DNA of 64,000 nucleotides from Straminergon stramineum (lineage: Eukaryota > Streptophyta > Bryopsida > Hypnales > Calliergonaceae), in the NCBI GenBank assembly GCA_963920665.1, contig OY987272.1, forward strand, positions 12,777,001-12,841,000. The letters are read 5' to 3'. The notes beneath the pieces are model-generated. The model had not been told where the DNA came from. It was given only the letters and a program-made list of their open reading frames with translations, and made no database searches. Shown piece by piece: positions 37,601-48,029 of this stretch (positions are counted from its first letter, which is position 1; every line of letters begins with the position of its first letter). A program made the translations under genes and the position numbers.

Positions 37601-38346
37601 CAATTTTGCTCGAATCGAGCTCAATTGTAGGAAATAGGTGGCAAGTACAAGCTGCAAATGACACTTTAGCTCAAATCGAGCTAAACTGTAGGAAATAGGT
37701 GGCAAGTATAAGCTGCAGATCACTCTTTAGCTCGAATCGAGCTGAATAACATTGTACAAAACATCAATAATAATATTTGCCACATTTTAGCTCAGTTTGA
37801 CTTGAACTAGAGATAGAAGAAAGCAGAAAACAATGTTTCTATGATCCACACTTAACCAATAAGTCGTATGCGAATGTAAGAAATACCATACAAAAACAAT
37901 TGTCTCAGTATATGAATCAACATCAGCCCCAGCTGGTTTAGCTCGACCTGAGCTAAACCTGCAACGCAAGAACTGCTGAAAACTATTTTGGAGTAACCTA
38001 TCTTATTATAAAACCACCAAGACCCCAATAGATATAAGACAAACCGCAACCTATATAGCAATGATTGCACATAATAGTAACGCCCAAGCAGTTTAGCTCG
38101 ATTCGAGCTAAACAATAAGCCATTGGAACAATTTAAAACGTCCCCGAACATATCTAAAACATCCCTTAACACAAGTGATTGAAACTTGACATTAGTTTCT
38201 TCATTGAAGAAGACGTGAATGTAGCATTAGCTTGAGTCGAGCTAAATTGCTCATAATGGTAAGGAAGATACTTTTTCCAACTCTTATAGTACAATACCAA
38301 TACTTCCATTAATCAAGAGATGTCAAATCAGCTCGACTCGAGCTGA
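37601..38346. repeat. Palindrome cluster 2 (seven sites)
   Basis: Sites at 37601-37627, 37665-37685, 37726-37746, 37935-37959, 38091-38113, 38226-38247 and 38328-38346, same core as cluster 1. The first three sit in a partial tandem repeat sharing GTAGGAAATAGGTGGCAAGTA. A degenerate copy may lie at about 37786. The cluster ends about 115 bp before the ATG of the ParB-like gene. Confidence 0.9.
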
Positions 38347-38462
38347 ACATACACATTCTTTAATTCATATTGTCCTGTAGGATGGAAGAGCAAGTGGCAA
38401 GCCTCAAGCAATACTTTTGAAGGTGCGAAATCCAAAACCCTGCAGAAATCAATGTAGAGGAC

Positions 38463-41400
38463 ATGATGCTCAGTGACGGAGAATTCTGGGAGTTCAAGAA
38501 CCCAAACAAAGTTGAGAGCTGGAGTTTTCACATCATCCCATTTGTGAACGACATGTCATTCTCCTACAAGTTCAAGAACTCTCCAGTTTATATTCAACTT
38601 TCTTTCAAGGAAAAAGTTAAGGACGTTGAAGCAGACTCTCATCCAATGATCAAGATCAAGTGCATGACAGCGGTTCCAGATATTTCGAGGGAGAACCAAT
38701 ATCACTTTACGATCGTTTTGGACTCTGTACTCATCCCTTTCAATTTAACTCCCTTCCTCAGAAGTCTTGAGACTTCTGTTTTTGTGGATGAGGTAAAAGA
38801 GCTTGAGAAGAAACTCGACAATAAGGAGTGGCACAATCAAGATGGCACACCAATTAATTCGAGGCGCCTAGTTGCGAAGCTGCGATTCATGTTCAGTGAT
38901 TTGAGCACACTAAAGGGGAAGCTCGAGTTGCGGAATGAATTGAAGAAAGCTTGCTCTGTCTCCATGAACACGGGTACCCCTGGTGGGAGTGAGAGCTCGA
39001 AACGTAACTCAGTGATTGAATCCGGGTCAAGTCGAGGGAAAAGAGCCAGTCAAAAGCAAGCCAAAACCCCTGTCCAGAAGCAAGGAAGGAAGTCTGGTGG
39101 ATCGGCATCGAACCGCATGACACCAACAAAATCAACTGAGGTGTCGGAAGTTGCTAAGGGAAGTTATGTGGATGAGATGCAGAACGTGCCTCACTCTTAA
39201 AAGATAGAGAAAAAACTGGATTTCAAGTCAGTTAGTGAGGTTTACCAACGATTTTGGACTACTTGCCAAGATGCTTACGTATTTCCGGTCGGTCAAAAGC
39301 ATGAGATTGATATCTCCAAACTTATTGCTGCGCCATCAACATTCAACATACGGTCAAAAGAGAATTGAATTGTTGATGATATGGTGACTTGGCTTCTGAA
39401 TATTCCGGACAAGACAAAGAAGCAAACGCTTTGCGTTATGCCTGTGGGTCACACGGAGAAGCCCACTACATGGGAGGCCATCGAGTAGGGTCAGTTCTAC
39501 ATTATCAACGGCCAGCATAGCGTGGAAGCGAGCAAGTGGATATTGGACGACACTAACGGTATTACTAAAGAAACGAAGAAACATTTCCGAAAGTGGGACT
39601 GTTTTGTTGTGTGGTCGACGGACGATGAGAAATTACGAAATATATCTGCCTATTATAACCGCACAAATCACTTCATGGCGACTCAACCGTCGTGGGCAAC
39701 GAACATTCTTGGAGCTCGGTCAGTCTGGGAGGCATTGGGTCATTCGAAAAATCCATAGGAGGTCTCATCCGTGGGGACTACATCGAGCACGCAAAGGACA
39801 GTAGAGAATCTTCACAATAGAGATAAATTCAATGTAAGTATTTCAGGTCGCAACTATATATCGTTTTATTGTGTTTAGAGTCTTCATTGTAATTTAGCTC
39901 GATTCGAGCTAAACTAAACATTTTTAACGTGGTTTCCTAAATGATGTCTTCAAGAATTCGAGAAAGCTGTTTACATACGTTTTTCCATGATCGATGTAAA
40001 TAAAAACTTGAAGTTGTCCAAGACAAAGGACAAAGAGGAAAAGCTGAAGCTCACAAATGAGCTCAAGCTAATCACCGCACTAGACGATGTCTACAATCTC
40101 TAGAAGGACGTTATTACGGCCGCAGCACATGGGGAGCTCTTTAATCCTAACACGGATAAGTTGTTCAACACTAGAGCGGATTGGAACCCACATAACTGCA
40201 TGCTTAGTCGTGAATTCTTCAAGTTCTTAGGGAATTTGAGCTACGATGAGTTGGCAAAACTCGCCAACCATATTCTCAACCAATCGGGTGAGAAGCGTAA
40301 ACATTGTTATCCCAAGGTCACAATTAAAGCCATAACGTCGGTGCTTGATAGCTGCTACACGACGAAGGAATGGGCGGAAAGATGAAAACGAAAACACCTA
40401 GTGAAGAAGGAGCTTCACCAAATCAATCCTCAGTTGGGACTAATGAATGCAAAGAACGAGATCATTGTTGAAAATTGGAAGGCATTCAAGAAAGAACGAA
40501 TGTTTTCGAGAGCCACCATAGACATCCTCCTCGATCGTCGAGGGGAGAGATATTTTAGCGAGGCCAAGTTGGTCAGATCGAGAAACAAAACCTGCGCCCA
40601 GCTATCCAAAGAGGCGTTCGCTTTCTTTCAGGTGTTTTTAGAGCACAAAACAAAGCTCATGAAGCCGACAGCAACTAGTCACTACAGGACTTACGACGAA
40701 AATAACAATCGTCACTAAGAGTGGCCCTCGGGTGCATGGAAGGCAGAAACCCCAAAATGAATGGGATTGGGAGTGGTAGACTTTCGTATACTCCCAAGGA
40801 TTGGGAAGAAGGAGAAGTCCACTGTGGACAGTCCATATTTTGTCGAGGTGATAGGCTCAATGTTTAAGACGGATCCCAAAGTTGAAGACGTTGCCTCGTG
40901 GCTCTTCATATGCGCTGATGAAATAGAACAAGCACAGGTTCTGAGATACGTAGAAACCAATAAGGTTCTGGACTCCTACAACATTGTGTACGCCGATTAT
41001 TATGCGGGGAAGAATGATCGGCTTGGGGATGTTGCGGCAGCTAGGACACCTAAACAGGTTATTCTTATGTTTTTGCAAAACCCAAAGAATCCTATGCAGG
41101 TCAAAATTCCTAAAGAGTTTCAGTGTCCAAAAATAGCTAGATACATGAAGGCGCGTGCATACAGTGAGCTTGAGTACCGGATGAATAATCTGGAGCTGCG
41201 GATGGAGTTTTCTTTGTGGCTTATCAAGACGTTCTGTACACCGGGCATGTGTGTATTCTCGGCATTTGCCGACGGAAAGCTCACCTGCGCTACCATAGTA
41301 AGCCACATTATACCACTTTAGCTCGATTCGAGTTGAACCGCAGTTAAAGTAAATTCTAGTAATAGAGCTTGCTGGTTTGTTTTTTTGTATTCAAGAAGCA

Positions 41401-42555
41401 TGTTCTTTTAACTCGGGTCGAGCTGAATAGTAAAAGTGGTTCTCTAATTCATGCACTCCCTTCATGCAGATGACTTCTGGCGACATATATGTCACTGGTC
41501 CATTAGAGGAATCGAGTTGGTGGGAGGAAATTTGCGCTAAGGCAATGACCCTCGACAAGTGCGACTTCATGGACAATGGGTACAAAATTCAGTCCTTCAA
41601 TGCTACTCGGGGGACGCAGTCGGAGCCCTCCTCGTCCAAAAGAAAACTTTGGTCTAGACATGATTCTCCAGGGAGTCAGGAAAGGAGGAGGCCAGTGCCC
41701 GTCTTTGACAATCCTGAGGATTTCTCTGAGGAGGAGGAGGAAGAAGATGACGATGATGACTTTGAGGGCGATGGTGGGTTGGATGACATTCCAACACCAA
41801 CAAGTCGTCCACCGACGGATATCCCAGGGTCCTTTGCATCCTCCATGCTGCCACCAGTTGCCCACACTCCTCTGACGCCAACACATTCGGGCTGACCGGA
41901 CAAGAAACAAAAGAGGGATATTATCACAAGCGTCGTGAAGCAAATTGCAGACCTCCAGAAAGCGCACATGGAGTCCATCACCCTAATGCAAATGCAGGCA
42001 ACTCTCGCGCAATAGAAGAACGACCTTGCGTTGGCTCAATTGAGGGAAGAGCAGGCAAGGGACCGTGAGGCGAACATTGAGATGAACAAGAGCACGCATG
42101 AGTGGATGCGGGAGGAGGCAAGGGCGAACAGAGAGGAAGCAAGGGCCAATAGGGAAATCCTAGCCTTGTTGTTGGATAGGACTGGAGTGAAGCCACTCTA
42201 ATCTCTAGAACCCGCTTCTGCCTCTCCACCTCAGATGTTGCTCGGCCAAGCATTGGGCTCCAACAACATCAATGCTTCAAGTCCTTCAGTCATCGTGAAT
42301 GTGGTGCCACCTCTACCGATGGAGTCTCCCGTCCCAACACCTCTTCCACCTTTGGAGGAAATTTTCGCGGAGACCTCCTTGGACAAGGAACTTGTAGAGG
42401 CGATTAGTGAGCGCAAGAAAAGAGAAGCCGAGGCAACATCAACGATAGTGGATGTCGCGCAGATTGGGCACAACCTGACTGTGGATGCTTCCGAGATGGA
42501 ACTCGGAAGTGGTTCCCTACCCACCGGAGATCCACCAACAGGTTGTGCCCAATGA
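38463..42555 (+). pseudogene. ParB-like domain protein with possible DNA-methylase-like C-terminus
   Basis: Three exons read 38463-39833, about 39955-41297 and 41470-42555; the second intron is in phase, the first junction is off by two bases. The N-terminal part is unrecognised, followed by a basic Ser/Gln/Lys linker. At 39300-39540 the frame reads EIDISKLI, FNIR, then FYIINGQHSVEASKWIL, matching the layout of ParB N-terminal domains (xxIxx..NxR, then GxHRxxA-type box). At the exon 2/3 junction LIKTFCTPGMCVFSAFADG followed by YVTGPLEESSWW resembles the C-terminal motif I of N4/N6 DNA methylases (LI..F..PG..V...F.G), with a degenerate glycine box. Exon 3 is acidic then coiled coil. Eleven in-frame stops (39198, 39366, 39486, 39756, 40101, 40383, 40716, 40758, 41893, 42013, 42199) show it is dead. 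ParB fused to methylase is known in prokaryotic mobile elements; the fusion here is inference. Confidence 0.5.
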
Positions 42556-44060
42556 CAACTCCATTTCAGTTTGTTTGTAGTTTTAGCTCGACTCAAGCTA
42601 AATTGTATAGAAAATGCTCAGGTTTAGAGTTTTTGTAGATATTGACTCGGTTTTGGCGGAGCCCTACCACCGATGGGGAGAACCGTAGAGTTTGTCGATT
42701 TTGTACTCAATTTTGTGTTTTGACACTCAGATTCTGAGCATGTAATATATAATTCTCACTGAGAAGTGTTTCACAAACTTCTGTATCGCAAGCACTGCAA
42801 ATGTTGAGAAATTGAATGATTCTATGCATCCTCCTACCACTCCTACTCCTGCGTTGTCTTCCAAAGGCATTCCAGACAATGGCGACAGACTAGAAAAAGA
42901 CACCACAAAGTGCGAAGACAAGGCCTTTGTCCCTGCTCGTACAACTGCAATTCTGGAAGATGCCGGTCAACTCTCTCTTTCGACACAACAGGAGGTACAA
43001 ATCCATCCTTCTACATAGTCACGGGATTCAGTCGTTTCTCGTTTTCCCCTAAAACTCGATATGCTGTCTCGCTTGGTTTTTGTGTGAAGTCTGCAATGTG
43101 CGAGTTTCGCATTTGATAACCGGCTGCGCTTTCCTCTGTCTTTTATCAGGGATCCGACCCTCCAATAGCTCATGGGGGGACGTCGCAAGACGTCGATCAA
43201 CCATTGAGGTCCAGGGTGACGAACAAGTGGATCAACGTCGTCCTGGATCTCAATGGCATTCTTTGTTTGTGCGAAGATTGGAAGTCAAAGGGGTCAATCA
43301 GGCAATTCAACCACCAGTTAGAGCCGCACTCTATCGCGATAGCCGCCGTAGTGGGTCCAAAAGCCGTCTACATGCGGCCAAATTGCTCCACGTTCCTCGT
43401 CGAGCTAGAAAAGATAGCAGTCGTCTCAGTGTGGAGTTCCATGAAGAAATCCACAACTGACAATATTTGTGAATATCTTTTTCGAGACGGGCGAATGTCG
43501 TTCCTAGTTCTCGGGCAGGACTCCTGCAAGACCGTCAAATGCAAGGATAGATCAGGGAGGCTGACAGCCTTCAAGGAACCCGGCACAAATAAGGACTTGT
43601 TCTTAAAGAACCTAGACGTGCTTTTCGAGAAACCAGGGGGGCCATTCACTGCTGAAAATACTGTGATAGTAGACGACAGCCCGCGTAAGCACATAATGAA
43701 CAAGCCCGAGAACATAGTGCTTGCGGAGTCATGGAGTAACCAGGGAAATGGCGACAAGGACAATTTCCTCTTCGCATCACTACTTCCGTGGTTTCAGCAA
43801 TTGCACGTCCATGGCGATGTGGGGCTCAAGTCGTTTCACAATAATAAGAAAGGGAAAATCAGACAACGAATGCTCTGCGACGAAAGGGGTCATCGAGAGT
43901 ACGACAAGCTCATGGAGGTTGTGTGAGGATCAACGAGTCCGCGTTAGTTAGGGACGCGTGGCGAGGTATGCAATTCAGCTCGAATCAAGCTAATTGGCAG
44001 CACTTGCAAGCAATTCAGAATAGTATATAGGATTTTGTATTTCAGCTAGGGCTGAGCTAA
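39893..44060. repeat. Palindrome set 3 (six sites, intronic and intergenic)
   Basis: Sites at 39893-39913 (intron 1 of the ParB-like gene), 41317-41337 and 41406-41427 (both in intron 2), 42582-42602 (just after that gene's end), 43972-43995 and 44041-44060 (after the FCP1-like gene). Same TTAGCTCGAWTCGAGCTAA-type core, more diverged. None falls in a coding exon. Confidence 0.88.
42824..43926 (+). CDS. FCP1/NIF-like HAD phosphatase-like protein
   Basis: Two exons, 42824-42994 and 43150-43926 (donor GTACAA, acceptor TTATCAG, phase 0), give about 315 residues with no internal stop. The C-terminal 240 residues show the HAD/FCP1 order: VVLDLNGIL (motif I), MRPNCSTFLVELEK, VWSSM (motif II), GQDSCKTV, and VIVDDSPRK (final acidic motif) followed by NIVLAESWS. 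FCP1-type proteins are phospho-protein phosphatases acting on the RNA polymerase II tail and related targets. Here the second aspartate of DxD is Asn, as in some plant FCP1-like proteins, so activity may be reduced. It sits 270 bp after the decayed ParB-like gene on the same strand, between palindromes, so it is probably cargo or a component of that element. The frame stays open upstream of the ATG, and an upstream exon is possible. Confidence 0.65.
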
Positions 44061-44061
44061 A

Positions 44062-44824
44062 GTGTTGCATGGGGAGACGAATTGTGACATTGCTGAGACA
44101 CCTTTGTTGCTAGGATCTTATTCTATTTCAACCTTCTACAAAGAATTGCTTGAAGGGATTGGTTCTGACTATTTTTATCTATGTTTCAAATGGGCAGCAC
44201 CTCAACCTATCGAAAACCAAGTGTTGATCGCCTTTACTGAGCGTCCAAGGACTCCATCCTAGACTACGGACAATACATGATCCTTAGCACGGGGAACTTC
44301 CTCAGCTCGGCACCCACGATGAATTCCTCTATGGATTTCTCTACCAAACCCATTCATGATGGGGTGGTCGACAGCCCTCTAGACCAGAAACCGCGCCTGC
44401 CGGTGTCGGCCTCGCCATCGCCTTTACAGTCCAGAGAGCCTTCCCACACGTTGATGGACCCATCTACTTTGGACAAGGGGATCCAAAGGAAGCTCTACAG
44501 AGACGAGAATTATCTAATATCTGCACCGGAAATGCTCTCTCCGGTCTTGGAAACAAACATAATGAAGAGGTTCACCACCCTATTGACCCGCCCTTGCTTC
44601 CACGGCAACGGCTGCCGTGTCGAGGCAAGAGGATCAAAAGGAAGTACGTTGGACCTTCATGCAGTCAGTGCTCAGCTCCGTCATGGGATTCCTGGGAGCG
44701 ATGGTCCTTGAAGGCACAGAGGACGGAACAAGTCTACGAGGCCGGCAAGATTGCAATAGGATACAGTCGTGGACCTGAAATTCTCAAGGCCATGGAGAAG
44801 ATGAAGAGTAAATTGCTCCAGTAG
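44062..44824 (+). pseudogene. Unrecognised broken frames downstream of FCP1-like gene
   Basis: Successive open stretches (44062-44262, 44277-44711 and 44594-44824) change frame. The first contains a Trp/Pro-rich segment, the second is Ser/Pro-rich, and the third carries a basic KRIKRKYVG stretch and ends EILKAMEKMKSKLLQ. They could be remains of one more gene of the element. No family is recognised. Confidence 0.3.
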
Positions 44825-45072
44825 TAGTTCCTTCTCATAGCTGTACATTGTAGAGTGGAGACAGTCAATTGCTCTCGAATGGTTCATAGTTTTGAGGCAC
44901 AGAAATTTACATAGTCAGGAATTGTATCTAGAGTGTAAATGATGTAGGTAGCTACAATCCTCCTAACATAAAAAAACATGATGCTTGGAGATTGTAGTGG
45001 TGCCATTCAATGCAAATCGTCCTGTTTTGACAAAGAGGGTAGTCCAAGTTCCTTGTTGTCTTCGATTGTGAT

Positions 45073-45379
45073 GGCCTTGTGAGTAGGAGCTCAACACGGG
45101 GAGGCCGTGGATATAGGAGAAGGAAGTGGACGATGGGCTCTGACGTAGATCCAAGCACAAGAATTGTAGACACAAAAACATCCAGGCGTCGCTCTTAACA
45201 ATTCCATGGGCGGCAATCCAAACTACCATGCCTGAAATTGCAGTTTGGGGAACTGCGGAGTGGCGTCTCGATGTTTTCGGTTCTATGATTTTGTTGCTTG
45301 CATCTACGGTCAAGCTCATCGTCCATTTCCTTCTCCAATAACCATGGCCACTTCGTTTGAAGCTTCTACTCACAAGGCC
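45073..45379. repeat. Foldback inverted repeat A
   Basis: The first and second halves are inverted copies. GGCCTTGTGAGTAGGAGCT at the left pairs with AGCTTCTACTCACAAGGCC at the right, and AGGAGAAGGAAGTGGACGATG pairs with its inverted counterpart at about 45320. Pairing continues almost to the centre (about 45226), where CCAAACT/AGTTTGG forms the inner stem. No protein family is recognised. Confidence 0.8.
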
Positions 45380-45547
45380 AACACAGTTGAAGAGGATGAG
45401 GTCCTTCGCTACCAAAAATATGATGGTAGGCTTGACTAGTACATATTGTTGTACATAGTGAGTGCATATGAGACGGTGGTACGTGAAGTTGGAAGCTTTG
45501 TAGGAGACTTTGTAGAAAGGAGGAGCTTGGGAAGAGGGCATCCAAAG

Positions 45548-45817
45548 AATGAAGGAGACATGTAGGTCTTCAAACGAGCTAATTCCACAACGAAGTCGAA
45601 CTCTGGGAAGCAAAAATACGAGAATCCATACAAACAATTCCCAACATGGCTGTTGAAAATGACGCTCACAGGCTGTGCTTCACACAAAATAGTGTTTGAG
45701 AGTCAATCTCAATGGTCATGTCACAGAATCGTTTCTATGGATTCTCGTGTTTTTGCCTCCTTTAGTTCGCCTCCGCTGTGGAATTCATTGGTTTGAAGAC
45801 CTTCCTTTCTCCTTCAT
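45548..45817. repeat. Foldback inverted repeat B
   Basis: Arms 45548-45668 and 45697-45817 are inverted copies of 121 bp each around a 28-bp spacer. They share TATGGATTCTCGT, TTTTTGC, GTGGAATT and GTTTGAAGACC. The minus-strand frame at 44963-45637 and the plus-strand frame at 45696-45923 encode similar peptides only because of this symmetry. Confidence 0.85.
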
Positions 45818-46154
45818 GATGCTTGTGGGTGCCGTAGCCACTTCCCAATCATCCATTTCCAATGATGGTGAGAACAACTTCAATGACGTCATGCAATTTA
45901 CAAATAGGAATGCAAGAACTTAGGGGTGTCAATGTGTCTACAAACTCCTATATCTCTATGTAGAGACTCAGCACATGTATTTTGATGACAAAAGTGTATA
46001 CATCCAAAGCGTATACATCCTATACTTGTATATTCAATGATTATATTATATAAAAGAATTATTATTTCTAAAATATCTTATTCCAATTTCTAAATATAGC
46101 ACTTCAATGTGTGTTTTGTGGGTGATTGCATTGCTAATTTAGTAGTAATTAATA

Positions 46155-48029
46155 GTGATTTCTCTTAAGTTTGTAATTTCTAGTGTGTGCCAATCTCTCA
46201 TTTCACTTGAAAACTCCCATTTTAATGAATATAATGTTCTCTATCTCGGTGCTCATGGAGTGACAACTTTTGTGGGCTTGAGGAATGGGGTTATGACACA
46301 AATTAAACAAAATTTCGTTCCTTATGCCATTGGAGTTCATTGTTGTGCACATCACTTGAATCTGGCAAGACAATCTTTATCTTCACTAACAGTGATGCAC
46401 ATAATTGAAGAAGTTTTACATATGACACACAATTACTTTGCCCATTCTCCAAAGAAGGCAGGAGAATTCAAAGCATTGTCTCAACAGCTAGAGTCTAAAG
46501 GCTTGAAGTTGCTGAAAAATGTGAAAACTCGTTGGATAAGTTGCCTTGCTCCAATTCGGAGTCTGCTGGCAAAGTATAAAGGTGTCATAGCCATGATGCT
46601 TGTAGACAAGAATGACTAGAAATGGGGGCAAAAAACCCACGTGAATTTCATTTTCTACATGTATTCTGGTTTTATTCCTTTACATGTTTGATGCTTTCAT
46701 TTCTTTTGCTTATTTAATTTTGTATTGTTTGGGATTAGATGTGTGCTTAATATTGTATTCTAGATTTTTTATTAATTTTAGAAGTTTCATTGCTTTCTAA
46801 CGCATGTGGTAGTTTAGTAGTGTCATGTGGGTCAAATAGACTAACATTGTGGGTTTTGCAACTTCTGCAAACAAATTTGGCCTTGCTCCTGGATCCATAC
46901 GTCCTTCTAGACATGCTAGCACTTCTACTGATCGTGGAGGCTGTGGATACATTGATTCAATGGGCACAAAAAAGGGACGCCTTCATTTGTGACTTTATAG
47001 GGGCGTTGGGTAGTTGTCAAAGTAGCCTCTTCAGTTTTTACTTGAATGAAGACATTGCATTCCACAAGGATGAATTCCATGCCTATAACCAGGTTCTCCA
47101 ATGCTCGCATGAGTAGATTTTGATGAAGTGGGATGCGAATTTGAACTTGCTTTGTGAGACCCTTAATGTTTGTGGTGGGTGGAGAGACACTATATGCTTT
47201 GCATGATGGCACCATGGTGCATCAAGTAGGATACGCTACTATAATCGCTTCTATGCAGAATGATTGCAAAGGTGAATTCCACTCTTTTCCATTTCGATTT
47301 TGGTCTTGCCAATGGAATTATCCTTTGTATGTGAGCTTGTCTTTCAATATATGGAATGCATTGTATTTGTGAGTGTTTGTACCCCTACTATCTATATTTT
47401 TTGGTTTAATAGTGTAACTATAAATATTACCTTCTGTGTGCACAGAGGCTGTAGGGAAGTTGATGGACAAAATGGTGAGTAGGTTTCCCAATCACAATTT
47501 GTTAGATGTGTTGGATGTTGTGTACCTACAATACTGGCTGCAAGGAGATTGTTGTAGTAGCTTTCAGAAGCATTTGGACATAATCAAAAACTTTTATAAA
47601 GAGCCCAAGTGGATTGGTGAGGGTGAGAACAAGAAGTTTGTGCTTGCTGTGCTTGACAAATTCCTTTTGGGGTCAGAGCAACCTCTATTTAAGATTGCTA
47701 TGATTGCTAATGCCCATGCTGCCATGGAGTTGCCTCCACTAAATGCTCTTACACATTAGCTAGTCAATCCGCTTACCAAGCTATGGAGGACCTTAGACGC
47801 AAACTCATTACTTGGCAAAAACTTTAGAGAGTACATTAAATTCACCCATATCACCATGGTGCATGTTCTAGGTAGTGTGGAAGATGAGTGCACCTTCTTA
47901 GCTTTGTCATTTCTCAAAGACAAGGTGCGTATTAGGCTTGATGATCACCTTGGGTTGGTTGTAGGTATGCACTATCAAAATGTGTATACTTTGAAAAACT
48001 TCCCATATGACAATTGTTTCCAACAGTAG
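46155..48029 (+). pseudogene. Second hAT-like transposase remnant
   Basis: Pieces in order: 46155-46619 with GAHGVTTFVGLRNGVMTQIK, then YAIGVHCCAHHLNLA, AHSPKKAGEF and LLKNVKTRWIS (core of zinc-finger/hAT-like transposases); a middle exon at about 46790-47110 (LLDPYVLLDML, LIQWAQKRDAFICDF); and 47445-48029 with PNHNLLDVLDVVYLQYW and a C-terminal VLGSVEDECTFLALSFLK, the hAT dimerisation signature region (usually SVEDERTFS). In-frame stops at 46617 and 47757 plus frame changes show decay. It is a different hAT lineage from the one at 21.7 kb. Confidence 0.65.

Noticed and set aside
37786..37811. Additional palindrome site
   Set aside because: TTTTAGCTCAGTTTGACTTGAACTA keeps only part of the symmetry, too degenerate to count.
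44963..45637. 224-codon minus-strand frame and the related plus-strand frame at 45696-45923
   Set aside because: Both come from the foldback repeats A and B; similarity between the peptides reflects inverted symmetry, and no family is recognised.
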